Shown here: positions 1 through 9,093 of the stretch, one piece after another
How positions within the stretch are numbered: position 1 is the first letter of the stretch
Layout: each line of letters starts with the position of its first letter
Source: Geobacter sp.
GTDB taxonomy: Bacteria; Desulfobacterota; Desulfuromonadia; Geobacterales; Pseudopelobacteraceae
DNA length: 64,000 nucleotides
Direction: 5' to 3'
Assembly (NCBI GenBank): GCA_009684515.1
Contig: WKKS01000004.1
Location: forward strand, 1 to 64,000
Made by a program: the position numbers and the translations under genes
Notes under the pieces: model-generated
Databases searched by the model: none
Seen by the model: the letters and a program-made list of their open reading frames with translations, nothing else
What the model was told of the DNA's origin: nothing

Positions 1-124
<124 letters not shown>

Positions 125-196
125 ATACTGATAAGTTTGTAACTCGAAAACTTTTACTGACAATTCTTTACTACAATCACTTGTCGCTGCTATTCG

Positions 197-210
197 GTTT
201 TCAAAGACCA
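197..210 (-). promoter_or_regulatory. boxA-like antitermination element of the rRNA leader
   Basis: On the minus strand the leader reads TGGTCTTTGAAAAC, close to the bacterial boxA consensus TGCTCTTTAACA, about 75 nt upstream of the mature 16S end and just downstream of the predicted promoter. Such elements load the NusB/NusE antitermination complex on rRNA transcripts. Confidence 0.6.
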
Positions 211-229
211 GCTGTGCAACCAGACGGAC

Positions 230-258
230 AACATACTCAAATCAAACCGCCGTGTCAA
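230..258 (-). promoter_or_regulatory. rRNA operon promoter
   Basis: On the minus strand a perfect -35 TTGACA (253-258) is separated by exactly 17 nt from a -10 TATGTT (230-235). A/T-rich tracts lie directly upstream (259-310), as in an UP element. The predicted start near 223 gives a leader of about 100 nt before 16S, containing the boxA. The rest of the 125-508 gap shows no supported gene. Confidence 0.75.
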
Positions 259-489
259 CCTCTTTTTTCAGACACAAACTCTTTTTTCCGAGCACCTCTT
301 AAAGACAATTCTTCCGCCTCAAAAGGGACTCGCTTTCTAACACAACAAATCTCATAATGTCAAAATAAAAATGAAGGCCGCAGCGATTTACCAGGACCCT
401 TTTTTCATGATATCTACCTATATCCTCCAAAACGCGCATATATTTTTGCATCAATCACGGTAAAAATAGTTTGCATTCACTCCTGCTGC

Positions 490-509
490 TAATGTAAGTC
501 ATTACATTA
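490..509. repeat. Perfect 8-bp inverted repeat overlapping the L,D-transpeptidase start codon
   Basis: TAATGTAA (490-497), spacer GTCA, TTACATTA (502-509). The right arm ends on the A of the ATG at 509. No good Shine-Dalgarno sequence is visible upstream of that ATG. The palindrome could be an operator or an RNA hairpin limiting initiation. Confidence 0.6.
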
Positions 510-1750
510 TGAAACCTACAACATATACGCATTTCGCCCATCGCACACTTGCAACTTGTATAGCTGTTATATTTATGTCGACGGGAAGCACGGCCTGTGC
601 TGACGTTAGGGATGATGCGTTCAATGCGGTATTCCAGCTTCACCAATCTGGTGCTTCACAACACATGCCAGATGACATGAAAAGCCTGGATGCCACACTT
701 GCTGATGCTGAGCAGTATAACGAACTGGCTGACAGAAAGGGTGCGGAAAAGCTTTATCTGATGACACTGCAGAAAGCGCAGATCATTGATTCAACCCTCA
801 AGTCTCTGTTAGCACCGAAACCACTTTTGCCAGCGCCTGAACCGCAGGTAACGGATTCTGATCCGGAGTCTCCTTCACCAGACCCCGTTAAGGTGGAACA
901 TAAACCTGAATCACCATCCGACGAAACTCTCTCAGCAGAACTTATCGGTGGTGTCGGCGTTTACACGGTACAGAGTGGTGATACAATCCGCCTGGTGGCT
1001 TCCAAGCTAGGCGTGACCAGCCAGCATCTTATTATGCGCAACCGGCTTGATGCAAAATCATTTCTAAAAATTGGGCAGAAACTCGCATACAACAACCGAA
1101 AAATCATACCGAAACAGATGAGAAACGGCATTGTTGTCAACATTCCCGACCGAACATTGTATTATTTCCAACATGGCAACCTCGTAAAATCGCTACCGGT
1201 GGCGCTCGGCACGTCAACCAAGAATGAAAAACATGTCTGGCAAACACCTGTCGGCAAATTCAAGGTTACTGCCAAACAAAAGGACCCGACCTGGTACATT
1301 CCGTCATCAATACAGTCAGAAATGGAGGAGGCGGGCAAGGAAGTCATAACCAGCATGCCACCAGGCCCTGAAAATCCGCTCGGCAAATACGCTATAAAAA
1401 CTTCAATACCAGGCATTCTGATCCATAGCACAACCAAGCCATGGTCAATCTACAGCTTTGCAAGTCACGGTTGCATCAGAGTTTCACCTGCGGAAATGGA
1501 GGACTTTTTCAAAGAGGTCAAAATCAATATGATCGGGGAGATAATATACAAACCTGTGAAGCTTGCGGTAACCGAATCGGGCAGAATTTTTCTCGAGGTC
1601 CATCGTGACATATACAAAAAAGGTGCAAATGACAGCAGGGACACCAAGAAAACCATCGAAATTAAAAATCTGGCGGATCGGGTGGATTGGAAAAAGTTTG
1701 AGAACGTCATGAGGTCAAAATCAGGCGTTGCGGAAGATATCACATTGTAG
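509..1750 (+). CDS. LysM and L,D-transpeptidase (YkuD) domain protein
   Basis: A 413-residue exported protein predicted to make 3-3 cross-links in peptidoglycan or to attach proteins to it. The N-terminus has a signal-peptide-like segment (about residues 14-31, ending near ACADV). A proline-rich linker (about 105-145) leads to a LysM peptidoglycan-binding domain beginning VYTVQSGDT near residue 150. The YkuD catalytic domain spans about 208-350 and holds the SHGCIRV signature with His320, Cys322 and Arg324. A basic tail follows. The start is uncertain because no strong ribosome site precedes the ATG at 509; the next in-frame Met, near residue 23, would destroy the signal peptide. It faces the PBP1A gene tail to tail, and both act on peptidoglycan. 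Confidence 0.9.
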   Translation: MKPTTYTHFAHRTLATCIAVIFMSTGSTACADVRDDAFNAVFQLHQSGASQHMPDDMKSLDATLADAEQYNELADRKGAEKLYLMTLQKAQIIDSTLKSLLAPKPLLPAPEPQVTDSDPESPSPDPVKVEHKPESPSDETLSAELIGGVGVYTVQSGDTIRLVASKLGVTSQHLIMRNRLDAKSFLKIGQKLAYNNRKIIPKQMRNGIVVNIPDRTLYYFQHGNLVKSLPVALGTSTKNEKHVWQTPVGKFKVTAKQKDPTWYIPSSIQSEMEEAGKEVITSMPPGPENPLGKYAIKTSIPGILIHSTTKPWSIYSFASHGCIRVSPAEMEDFFKEVKINMIGEIIYKPVKLAVTESGRIFLEVHRDIYKKGANDSRDTKKTIEIKNLADRVDWKKFENVMRSKSGVAEDITL

Positions 1751-1769
1751 CGGAATCAACATCGCACTT

Positions 1770-1815
1770 AATAAATACGAATGGGCGGCCCTGTGGCCGC
1801 CCATTCGTATTTATT
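1770..1815. terminator. Bidirectional terminator between convergent genes
   Basis: Arms 1770-1790 and 1795-1815 form a perfect 21-bp stem with a CTGT loop. The G/C core (GGGCGGCC/GGCCGCCC) is flanked by an A/T-rich end, so either strand gives a stem followed by T-rich sequence. It lies between the stop codons of the L,D-transpeptidase (1750) and PBP1A (1834). Confidence 0.9.
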
Positions 1816-1833
1816 GGAGCAGGCAAGGCAGTT

Positions 1834-4146
1834 CTAGTCGTAAGACGAGGGCTCTGTACCTTTTATGAAGCATTCCATTACCGCTCCTGGCGTACTTTCA
1901 TTAGCCAGCTTGCCGGTGCGTGGATTTATAAGTACAAAAGTCACATTTTCCGGGGCTTCAAAATCCTCCGGAGGCAGTTGAGCAACCGCCTTTTGCATAA
2001 AGTCTCCCCATATGGGTGCGGCGGCCTGACCTCCAGACCCACCAGATCCCAAAGAGCGCTCCTGATCATATCCGACCCACACTCCCGTTACCAATTGAGG
2101 GATATACCCGATAAACCAGGCATCTTTCGAATCGTTGGTTGTGCCGGTCTTCCCGGCTACCGGCCGACCAATCAGAGACGCCCGATGCCCGGTTCCGCTT
2201 GCCACAACGCTCTGCATAAGATTGGTAATGACGTAAGCGGTTTCGGGTGAAATGACAGGAACCGGCACGGATGGAGGTATTTCCTGAAGCACTGTGCCGT
2301 CCGCATCTGCCACCTTTGTGATAAAATTCTGTTGAGTCAATAATCCTTTATTGGCGAAGACGGTATATGCCGCCGTAAGCTCAAAAGGCGATACGGAGGC
2401 AGCACCGAGTGCCAGCGCCAGGTTGGCAGGAATCGGAGATACAAATCCGAGTTTTTTTGCGTAATCAGCCGCGTATTGGGCACCGATCTGCTCCATGATT
2501 TTGACGCTGACGATATTGATGGAGTAAGTCAGTGCTTCCCGCATCGTTACAGGCCCCCGGAAAGTATTGTCGTAATTTTTCGGCTTCCAGGTACCGCCGG
2601 CACCATCCGGATACTCCACTTCCGCATCCTCTATGACGGTAGCCGGTGTAAAGCCTTTATCCAGAGCCGCAGCGTAGATGATCGGCTTGAAAGCGGATCC
2701 GGCGTTGCGCTTGGCCTGCATGGCACGATTAAACTGGCTTTTTCTAAAATCATAACCACCAACCATTGCCTTAACGCCACCAGTCCGTGGATCTATCGAG
2801 ACAAGTGCAGCCTGGACATCCGGCGTCTGATCCAGGGAAAACTGCGCACCTTCCTTGGCTACCTCCGGAGAAACAACCGACACTTCAATCACCGAACCGA
2901 GCGTCAGGCTTTTAACGCCCTTGTCCGGCTTGCCATAATGGTTGATCATGCCAATCTTGCCGGCCCAAGACATATTCTTGCGAGCGAGGACCCCTTTCCG
3001 GTCTCCAACGCGGACAATCACATCCCCTTTTTGCAGATTGAAACCGACCACAACCCCTTGATAGGTATCTCCGGTCCTGAGAACGGCCGAATCGATGCCG
3101 TCCTCCACCTTGCTGCAGTAAGCTTCAACTTCCGCATCACTGAGATATTTTTGCGGGCCTCGGAATCCCTGACGCTTATCGACCTCCTTAAGACCCTTCC
3201 TGAGACTTTCGTAAGCCGCTTTCTGCATTTCGGCATTCATGGTTGTATATATTTTGAGCCCGCCTTTATACAGTTGATCCTCTCCATACTTCTGCTCTAG
3301 CTGGATCCTCAGATGCTCGAGGAAGAAGGCCGACTGCTCACTATTTACTTTTTTCATGGGTTTAATTTCAATCGGGGTCTTTTGGGCGTGCTCGGCTTCA
3401 GCGGGAGTTATATAGCCCTCCTTGACCATTCGATCCAGAACATACGCCTGTCTTTCACGAGCCCTATCCATATGCTTGATCGGAGAATAGGTATTGGGAG
3501 CCTTGGGGAGACCGGCCATCATAGCCATTTCAGCCAGGTTCAGCTGATCAACATTTTTGCCAAAATAAGTCTCGGATGCTGCCTGCACACCGTAGGAACC
3601 GCCCCCCAGATAAATCTGGTTCAGGTACAGATAAAGAATCTCGTCCTTCGAAAGCTTTTCCTCCATTCGCGTGGCCAGAATCGCTTCCTTGATCTTGCGG
3701 GAAAACTTCTTTTCCGGCGTCAGCAACATCGACTTGGTCACCTGTTGGGTAATGGTGGAAGCACCCTCTTTTTTGCGCATTGAAATAACATTTTTGATTG
3801 CAGCGCGGACTATTCCGAAATAATCAATTCCTTTGTGGGAATAAAAATTGGAGTCTTCAGCAGCAACAAAAGCCTGAATAAGCTTTCGCGGCATTTTGTT
3901 GACCGGAACGACTATGCGGCGCTCCAGATAAAATTCACCGACCAGACTGCCGTCATCTCCGAAAACCTGCGACACGATCGGCGGCTTGTAGTCAGCCAGA
4001 CGATCAATCCGCGGCAGTTTTGCCATCAGAAAGAAAATGTAGCCGGCCACCCCCAACAAGGCAACGACTGCCAATGTCACAACACACAACAGGAGGGTGG
4101 AAATGAAGCCCTTGTTTCCATGGGCTGCCGACTTATTACAATTCAT
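1834..4146 (-). CDS. mrcA: Penicillin-binding protein 1A (bifunctional glycosyltransferase/transpeptidase)
   Basis: Class A PBP that polymerises glycan strands from lipid II and cross-links stem peptides at the inner membrane. There is one N-terminal membrane segment, then the GT51 domain with AAEDSNFYSHKG, the GASTITQQ motif and the LYLNQIYLGGG helix. The transpeptidase domain has the SxxK box in GSAFKP (Ser near 484), an SxN box (YSINIVS) and KTGTTND. The start is the ATG at 4146 (770 residues) because AGGAAGG sits 7 nt upstream; longer in-frame starts up to 4227 lack a ribosome site. Family length is normal (about 750-850). It is divergent from the heme sensor at 4343. Confidence 0.95.
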   Translation of the reverse strand: MNCNKSAAHGNKGFISTLLLCVVTLAVVALLGVAGYIFFLMAKLPRIDRLADYKPPIVSQVFGDDGSLVGEFYLERRIVVPVNKMPRKLIQAFVAAEDSNFYSHKGIDYFGIVRAAIKNVISMRKKEGASTITQQVTKSMLLTPEKKFSRKIKEAILATRMEEKLSKDEILYLYLNQIYLGGGSYGVQAASETYFGKNVDQLNLAEMAMMAGLPKAPNTYSPIKHMDRARERQAYVLDRMVKEGYITPAEAEHAQKTPIEIKPMKKVNSEQSAFFLEHLRIQLEQKYGEDQLYKGGLKIYTTMNAEMQKAAYESLRKGLKEVDKRQGFRGPQKYLSDAEVEAYCSKVEDGIDSAVLRTGDTYQGVVVGFNLQKGDVIVRVGDRKGVLARKNMSWAGKIGMINHYGKPDKGVKSLTLGSVIEVSVVSPEVAKEGAQFSLDQTPDVQAALVSIDPRTGGVKAMVGGYDFRKSQFNRAMQAKRNAGSAFKPIIYAAALDKGFTPATVIEDAEVEYPDGAGGTWKPKNYDNTFRGPVTMREALTYSINIVSVKIMEQIGAQYAADYAKKLGFVSPIPANLALALGAASVSPFELTAAYTVFANKGLLTQQNFITKVADADGTVLQEIPPSVPVPVISPETAYVITNLMQSVVASGTGHRASLIGRPVAGKTGTTNDSKDAWFIGYIPQLVTGVWVGYDQERSLGSGGSGGQAAAPIWGDFMQKAVAQLPPEDFEAPENVTFVLINPRTGKLANESTPGAVMECFIKGTEPSSYD

Positions 4147-4217
4147 ATTGAAACCTTCCTGATACATGGTTAATCCGGTTGAATTCCTGCCTATACGGCT
4201 CGACCAAAGGTCCGAGC

Positions 4218-4245
4218 AAAATAACACACCACCTCAGGAATTCAA
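4218..4245 (-). promoter_or_regulatory. Possible promoter of the PBP1A gene
   Basis: Minus strand TTGAAT (4240-4245), 16 nt, TATTTT (4218-4223). This is a moderate match to sigma-70 sites, about 70 nt upstream of the chosen start. Confidence 0.4.
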
Positions 4246-4270
4246 GCTTAAACAGAATTCGACATAATCC

Positions 4271-4298
4271 TTGCCAACTGATCATGAGCGCATATAAT
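4271..4298 (+). promoter_or_regulatory. Promoter of the heme sensor gene
   Basis: TTGCCA (4271-4276), 16 nt, perfect TATAAT (4293-4298), placing the transcription start near 4305, about 38 nt before the ATG at 4343. The hydrogenase promoter at 12816 has the same -35, spacing and -10. Confidence 0.7.
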
Positions 4299-4342
4299 CA
4301 AGAACCTGAGTATCAGACATGCCGACTGGCACGGGGAACCAC

Positions 4343-5554
4343 ATGAAAAATTTTACCAGTAAAAGTGTTACCGCCACCTTTAATATTATATCATCGCTGC
4401 TTTTGATCGTCCTGTTCCTGGTGTTGGCCTTAAGCAGCTATCGACGTGAGCAGGAACTGATCATTAAGGGAGCGGTCGATAACGCTCGTACAATATCGCA
4501 ACAGATTATTGAGACTCGCGACTACCTCTCCAAGCATGTCACCTATGAACCGGAACAGAATCCGGACCTGATTCCTCAGGTGGCAGCCAGCAAAATAGCC
4601 AGGCAACTGACCAGCGGCTCCAATTTTTACGTGCGCCAGGTATCACTGCGCTACCGCAACCCCGACAATCGCCCGGATCGCTTTGAAACAGAACAACTCA
4701 ATGCCTTCAAAGGCCCCAACCCAAAGGAAATCTGGAGCGTTTCAAAGGAGGGGAATAAGAAGTCCCTGAGATATCTGCTGCCGATGACTGCCGACCAGTC
4801 TTGCCTGGCCTGCCACGGCAGCTATGAATCCGCCCCGAAATTCATCCAGGCACGCTTCCCCAAAGATCACTTCTCGTACGGTTATCAAGTCGGTGAAATC
4901 ATCGGAGCCGTCTCAGTGGCTGTCCCGATGGAAGGACTGTACCGGCAGATCAGACACAATCTGAAACGGGATGTCTTCTACGACGGAATCGTGATGACTA
5001 TCTTTATAATCATAACCGGTTGGATACTGCACAGATCAATTATCACACCGTTAAAAAAAGTTACCGCCAGCATTTCAGATGTTGCCAAAACCGGGAATTT
5101 CAGCCAAAGAATCGAGTTAAAGCGCTCCGATGAAATTGGCGAACTGATCAATTCATACAACATACTGATGTCAGAACTGGATCACAAAACCCGCCAGCGG
5201 ATTGAATCGGAAGAACGCTACCGCAACTTCATCGAGATTGCCCAATCGCCGATAGTGACGTTTATGTCCGACGGCAAGATATTGATATCAAACCAGAAAA
5301 CAGAAAAACTTTTTGGGTTGACCAAGGAAGAATTACTCGGACAGAGCATTTTTGAGTTCATGGAGCGTGGCGAGGACCTCAAAAATGCTCTCAACGACTA
5401 TTTCACGGTTGGGAAAAGTGATCTGATCGGCACGACTACCCGTCAAAAAGTGCGTGACGTCTGTGGCAGGTTCTTTGAGGTCGATATGGTAATATCCGTA
5501 TCCCAATCAGACCAGAGCCAGATGTTCAGTGCTATCTTGAGAACAGCCAAGTGA
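4343..5554 (+). CDS. Membrane sensor with periplasmic c-heme (DUF3365-type), HAMP and PAS domains; no output domain
   Basis: A 403-residue signalling protein. An N-terminal membrane helix (about 11-32) is followed by a periplasmic DUF3365/Tll0287-like domain with one heme c motif, CLACH (Cys154, Cys157, His158). A second helix (about 215-232), a HAMP segment and one cytoplasmic PAS domain (about 285-400) come next, and the protein then stops. No kinase, GGDEF, EAL or methyl-accepting domain follows, so it must signal through a partner or be a shortened kinase. The start at 4343 has GGGGA six nt upstream; the ATG at 4319 has none. The related full-length kinase at 39857 has the same heme module. 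The ligand is unknown (redox state or a gas such as NO are possibilities). Confidence 0.8.
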   Translation: MKNFTSKSVTATFNIISSLLLIVLFLVLALSSYRREQELIIKGAVDNARTISQQIIETRDYLSKHVTYEPEQNPDLIPQVAASKIARQLTSGSNFYVRQVSLRYRNPDNRPDRFETEQLNAFKGPNPKEIWSVSKEGNKKSLRYLLPMTADQSCLACHGSYESAPKFIQARFPKDHFSYGYQVGEIIGAVSVAVPMEGLYRQIRHNLKRDVFYDGIVMTIFIIITGWILHRSIITPLKKVTASISDVAKTGNFSQRIELKRSDEIGELINSYNILMSELDHKTRQRIESEERYRNFIEIAQSPIVTFMSDGKILISNQKTEKLFGLTKEELLGQSIFEFMERGEDLKNALNDYFTVGKSDLIGTTTRQKVRDVCGRFFEVDMVISVSQSDQSQMFSAILRTAK

Positions 5555-5640
5555 CAAATACTTTTTTTGTGTCGGCAGCATGAAAATGTGGTAATAATGT
5601 CCAATTTTGCAGACATAATCATCTTTCGGAGGATATCTTA

Positions 5641-7470
5641 ATGTGTGGTATTGTAGGTTATATAGGCGGGCAACAGGCAACGCCGGTAATTCTCGAAGGA
5701 CTCAAAAAGCTGGAATATCGTGGTTACGACTCGGCCGGTATCGCCACACTATCTGAAGGTGAATCGGCCACACGTCGCAGTGAAGGCAAACTGGTCAATC
5801 TAGAGAATCTCCTGCGCGAGCAACCGCTCACGGGGACCATCGGCATCGGTCACACACGCTGGGCGACCCACGGCAGACCGTCCGAAATCAATGCCCACCC
5901 TCACAAAGCCGGCCATGTCATCGTCGTTCACAACGGCATCATCGAAAACTACCTTCAGCTCAAAGAGCAGCTGAAGCAGAGCGGCCACATTTTCAAAAGC
6001 GAAACCGATACCGAAGTAATTGCCCATTTGGTAGAGGAAAAACTGAAAACAGAAGCTAATTTTCAGAAAGCCTCCCGACAGGCCCTGACGGAGTTGCGTG
6101 GAGCCTACGCGGTCTGCATCCTTAACGAAAAAGAGCCGGGAACCTTGATCGCAGCCAAACTGGGATCTCCGATGGTTGTGGGCCTGGGATCTGAAGAATA
6201 TTTTGTCGCGTCTGACATACCGGCCATCCTGGCACATACCCGGGAGATGGTTTTCATGGAGGACGGCGAAATGGTCGTCTTCAGCAACGGTGAAGCGAAC
6301 TTCTCCACGATTGCCGGCTCTGAACTTAAGAAAACTCCCCGACACATTGACTGGTCTCCGCTGATGGCTGAAAAAGGTGGTTACCGGCACTTCATGCTGA
6401 AGGAAATCCACGAGCAGCCCCGCGCCGTGCGCGACACCATCGCCGGAAGACTGCTGGAGAGCGAAGGAGACGTCTACCTTGAAGATCTGCCGTTCAGTGA
6501 TCGCCAGCTGGCAGCCGTAAAAAGGATTGTCATCATCGCCTGCGGCACTTCCTGGCACGCCGCCCTGGTCGGCAAATTCTACCTTGAAGGCTACTGCCGC
6601 ATACCGGTCGAAGTCGATATCGCCTCGGAATTCCGCTACCGCAATCCGGTCATAGACGAAAGCACACTGGCAATCGTCATATCCCAATCGGGAGAAACAG
6701 CCGACACGCTGGCGGCCCTGCGCGAAGCCAAAACCCGTGGCGCCATCAACATGGCAATTTGCAACGTTGTGGATTCCTCAATCGCACGCGAATCAGCCGG
6801 AGTAATTTACACCCATGCCGGGCCGGAGATCGGCGTGGCCTCGACTAAAGCTTTTGTTACGCAATTAACGGCACTGTATCTGTTCACCATCCGCCTGGGG
6901 CGGGCCACCTGTTCAATCGACGCGCCCTCCGGCCAGCGCATGATCGCGGCTCTGAAGAAAGTTCCGGCGATGCTGGAAGAAACGCTGAATCTGAACGACT
7001 CGGTCGAAAAAATTGCCAAAAAGTATATGAACGCCCGCGACTTCCTCTACCTGGGGCGCGGCAAAAATTTCCCGATTGCCCTGGAAGGCGCTCTCAAACT
7101 GAAGGAAATCTCCTACATCCACGCCGAAGGATACCCGGCAGGAGAAATGAAGCATGGTCCGATTGCTTTAATTGACGAAGACGTGCCGGTTGTGGTTCTG
7201 GTGCCAAAAAACAGCGCCTTTGATAAAACCCTTTCAAACATGGAGGAGGTTATTGCCCGAGGTGGCCGTGTCATTGCATTGTGCAGCGAAGGTGATACGG
7301 AGGTGGGTACCCGCGCTGAAACCATCATCGAAATACCGAACCTGAACGAAGATCTCGACCCGCTGCTTCTGTCGGTGCCGCTGCAACTGCTGGCCTACCA
7401 TATATCCGTTCTGAAAGGGACCGACGTGGATCAACCTCGCAACCTGGCAAAAAGCGTTACTGTCGAGTAA
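5641..7470 (+). CDS. glmS: Glutamine-fructose-6-phosphate aminotransferase (isomerizing)
   Basis: Makes glucosamine-6-phosphate from fructose-6-phosphate and glutamine, the first step to UDP-GlcNAc for peptidoglycan and LPS. It has 609 residues, the usual length. The N-terminal Ntn amidohydrolase starts MCGIVGYIG with the catalytic Cys at position 2, and carries the HTRWATHG and NAHPH motifs. Two SIS domains follow ([10 protein letters not shown]; the [12 protein letters not shown] region), ending in the typical [18 protein letters not shown] lies 8 nt before the ATG. The later enzyme of the same pathway, glmU, is at 26716. I looked for a glmS ribozyme upstream: the 86-nt gap from the preceding gene is too short for one. 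Confidence 0.98.
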   Translation: MCGIVGYIGGQQATPVILEGLKKLEYRGYDSAGIATLSEGESATRRSEGKLVNLENLLREQPLTGTIGIGHTRWATHGRPSEINAHPHKAGHVIVVHNGIIENYLQLKEQLKQSGHIFKSETDTEVIAHLVEEKLKTEANFQKASRQALTELRGAYAVCILNEKEPGTLIAAKLGSPMVVGLGSEEYFVASDIPAILAHTREMVFMEDGEMVVFSNGEANFSTIAGSELKKTPRHIDWSPLMAEKGGYRHFMLKEIHEQPRAVRDTIAGRLLESEGDVYLEDLPFSDRQLAAVKRIVIIACGTSWHAALVGKFYLEGYCRIPVEVDIASEFRYRNPVIDESTLAIVISQSGETADTLAALREAKTRGAINMAICNVVDSSIARESAGVIYTHAGPEIGVASTKAFVTQLTALYLFTIRLGRATCSIDAPSGQRMIAALKKVPAMLEETLNLNDSVEKIAKKYMNARDFLYLGRGKNFPIALEGALKLKEISYIHAEGYPAGEMKHGPIALIDEDVPVVVLVPKNSAFDKTLSNMEEVIARGGRVIALCSEGDTEVGTRAETIIEIPNLNEDLDPLLLSVPLQLLAYHISVLKGTDVDQPRNLAKSVTVE

Positions 7471-7505
7471 CTTATCGCCAATGCAACAATCTGGAACTGA
7501 ATCTC

Positions 7506-7543
7506 AAGGGGGCCTGTGTCGATGACATGGGGCCCCTTTTTTT
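7506..7543 (+). terminator. Rho-independent terminator after glmS
   Basis: A G/C-rich hairpin (AGGGGGCC paired with GGGCCCCT) followed by seven T, 35 nt after the glmS stop. Confidence 0.85.
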
Positions 7544-7642
7544 GACATAATTCGTAAATTATAATTTCATTAAGCTCAATACGCCGGAAAAACATCCGAT
7601 AAGCTTGATCAAGAGTTTAAATCCGGTAGAAGAGGTGCTCAT

Positions 7643-7903
7643 ATGTCAATGGCACAAATATCACCTAACAGCGTGGCGGCCAATCCTGCAAGCATCAATC
7701 CCCAAGTCAAAACAGACCAGTCTTCGGCTGCGCCCCAGGTCAACCTGGATGCACAGAAAACAGTTCAGGCGGCCAAGACAGACACAGTAACGATTTCTCC
7801 CCAAGCCCTTCAGATGCTGGCAAACGACGGCGATACGCTTGCAGTGGAAGCCAAAGAAACCGCTGCCCAAAAGACATCAGAGAAATTAAGGGGGAAGAAA
7901 TAG
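7643..7903 (+). CDS. Small hypothetical protein
   Basis: An 86-residue protein that I do not recognise. It is rich in Ala, Gln, Lys and Thr, has no signal peptide or membrane helix, and carries a DTVTISPQALQML segment in its middle followed by an acidic-to-basic tail ending RGKK. The ATG at 7643 has AGAGGTG upstream, and terminators flank both sides, so it is a single-gene unit. A similar TVTISP/A-Q motif occurs, as far as I recall, in small uncharacterised proteins of Geobacter and other Proteobacteria; no function is proposed. It looks intrinsically disordered. Confidence 0.6.
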   Translation: MSMAQISPNSVAANPASINPQVKTDQSSAAPQVNLDAQKTVQAAKTDTVTISPQALQMLANDGDTLAVEAKETAAQKTSEKLRGKK

Positions 7904-7934
7904 AATAGCCCGTCTTACTCCACGTACATCCATT

Positions 7935-7970
7935 AAAGGAGCATGGCTGAAAAGCCTGCTCCTTTTTTTA
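7935..7970 (+). terminator. Rho-independent terminator
   Basis: AAAGGAGCA pairs with TGCTCCTTT around an inner GGCT/AGCC stem with a GAAA-like loop, followed by a T tract. It lies 31 nt after the 7903 stop and separates this gene from the PepSY operon. Confidence 0.85.
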
Positions 7971-8065
7971 TTTTCTCTGCCTTCAGCCCTAATCATCAGC
8001 TAAGTATTCGCCTCTATTGTTGGATCATGCAGCACCGCTGCAAAATCAAAGTTGGAGGTAACAAC

Positions 8066-8401
8066 ATGAAACGCGCACTTAATGTAACACTCACTCTTGC
8101 CGCCCTCTCCACGGTCGGCGTATTGGCAGCACAAGCATCAAAAACTGCGGAGAATGATGCCCTGGCCATCCGTCACGCCGACATTACGCTCACCCAGGCG
8201 GTTCAGGCCGCAGAACAACAACTACACGGCAAAGCGGTCAGAGCCGAGTTTGAGCACGGCAAGGCTGGCTGGGTTTTCGAGGTAGAGGTCGTGGCCAACA
8301 ACAAAACCTACGATGTCACGGTGGACCCGGCCAAAGGGACCGTCCTTACAACGCAGGAGGACAAGGGCGACCATGATCATGGGGAGGAGCAAGAAGATTA
8401 A
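8066..8401 (+). CDS. Exported PepSY-domain protein with acidic His-containing tail
   Basis: A 111-residue periplasmic protein. The signal peptide covers about residues 1-23 (ending VLAAQAS). A single PepSY domain (about 35-95) includes LTQAVQAAEQQLHGKA and the strand pair WVFEVEVVANN / YDVTVDPAKGTVL. The last 16 residues, KGDHDHGEEQED and neighbours, are rich in His, Asp and Glu and could bind a divalent metal (inference). GGAGGT seven nt before the ATG at 8066 decides the start. It is the first gene of a five-gene unit with a PAP2 phosphatase, a DUF347 membrane protein and a two-component system. PepSY proteins encoded beside two-component systems are often targets or modulators of them. Confidence 0.85.
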   Translation: MKRALNVTLTLAALSTVGVLAAQASKTAENDALAIRHADITLTQAVQAAEQQLHGKAVRAEFEHGKAGWVFEVEVVANNKTYDVTVDPAKGTVLTTQEDKGDHDHGEEQED

Positions 8402-8466
8402 CCGTTTGCAGCAGAAATAGTAAAAAACCGGCCGGGGGATATCCATCCTCCGGCCTTGGAGCTGTT

Positions 8467-9063
8467 ATGGAAGAATTGAACCAAGCGCTGTTTTTGATGA
8501 TAAACGCACCGGACCATGCCCAGGCGCTGCTGCTGGCGATGGCGCGGGGAGTGGCCGAATGGAGTATCTGGCTGATACCTCTGACACTGACGTTTGGCTG
8601 GCTCCGGGGTGATGAGCGGCTGCGCAAGCTGATGCTGATGGCAACGGCATCCGGCCTGGCTGGACTGCTGATCAATCAGCTGATCGGGCTGATATGGCAA
8701 CATCCGCGTCCGTTTATGATTGGCCTGGGGCACACTTTTCTTGCCCATGCCCCGGATCCATCCTTTCCCAGTGACCACCTGACCCTGATCTGGGCGGTTG
8801 CTTTCAGCCTGCTCCTGCATGAACGATCACGGACCGCAGGCCTGTGCCTGGCTTTATTGGGACTGCCGGTGGCCTGGGCGCGTATCTATCTGGGGGTTCA
8901 CTTTCCGCTGGACATGGCCGGAGCAGTCCTGGTGGCATTGATCAGCGCCTGGTTTATACAGCGCGAAGAGCATTACTTTATCGATCCTTTGTACAGGCCG
9001 ATTCTGTCCTTTTATCAACTGCTGGCTTCGCCATTGATCCGGCGTGGCTGGATGCGGGATTAA
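8467..9063 (+). CDS. PAP2-family membrane phosphatase, probable undecaprenyl-diphosphatase (BcrC-like)
   Basis: A 198-residue integral membrane protein with about five hydrophobic helices. The PAP2 phosphatase signature is present as the HPRP box (near residue 80), the PSDH box with the nucleophile-activating His (near 102) and the third box RIYLGVHFPLD. BcrC-type members hydrolyse undecaprenyl diphosphate to recycle the peptidoglycan lipid carrier at the outer face of the inner membrane and can give bacitracin resistance; that substrate is inferred from family resemblance. The ATG is preceded by GGAG. It lies 65 nt after the PepSY gene and 30 nt before the DUF347 gene, so it is probably co-transcribed. 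Confidence 0.85.
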   Translation: MEELNQALFLMINAPDHAQALLLAMARGVAEWSIWLIPLTLTFGWLRGDERLRKLMLMATASGLAGLLINQLIGLIWQHPRPFMIGLGHTFLAHAPDPSFPSDHLTLIWAVAFSLLLHERSRTAGLCLALLGLPVAWARIYLGVHFPLDMAGAVLVALISAWFIQREEHYFIDPLYRPILSFYQLLASPLIRRGWMRD

Positions 9064-9093
9064 CACGCACTCTAAATATACTGGAGAGTTCAC

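Noticed and set aside
2476..3300. A 274-codon plus-strand open frame antisense to PBP1A
   Set aside because: It is opposite conserved transglycosylase and transpeptidase codons, has no family resemblance and no upstream ribosome site or promoter.
5800..6687. A 295-codon open frame on the minus strand inside glmS
   Set aside because: It lies wholly antisense to a well-supported enzyme; its product has low-complexity Phe/Asp/Val-rich composition, no recognised motif and no ribosome site. The high G/C third positions of glmS keep this frame open.
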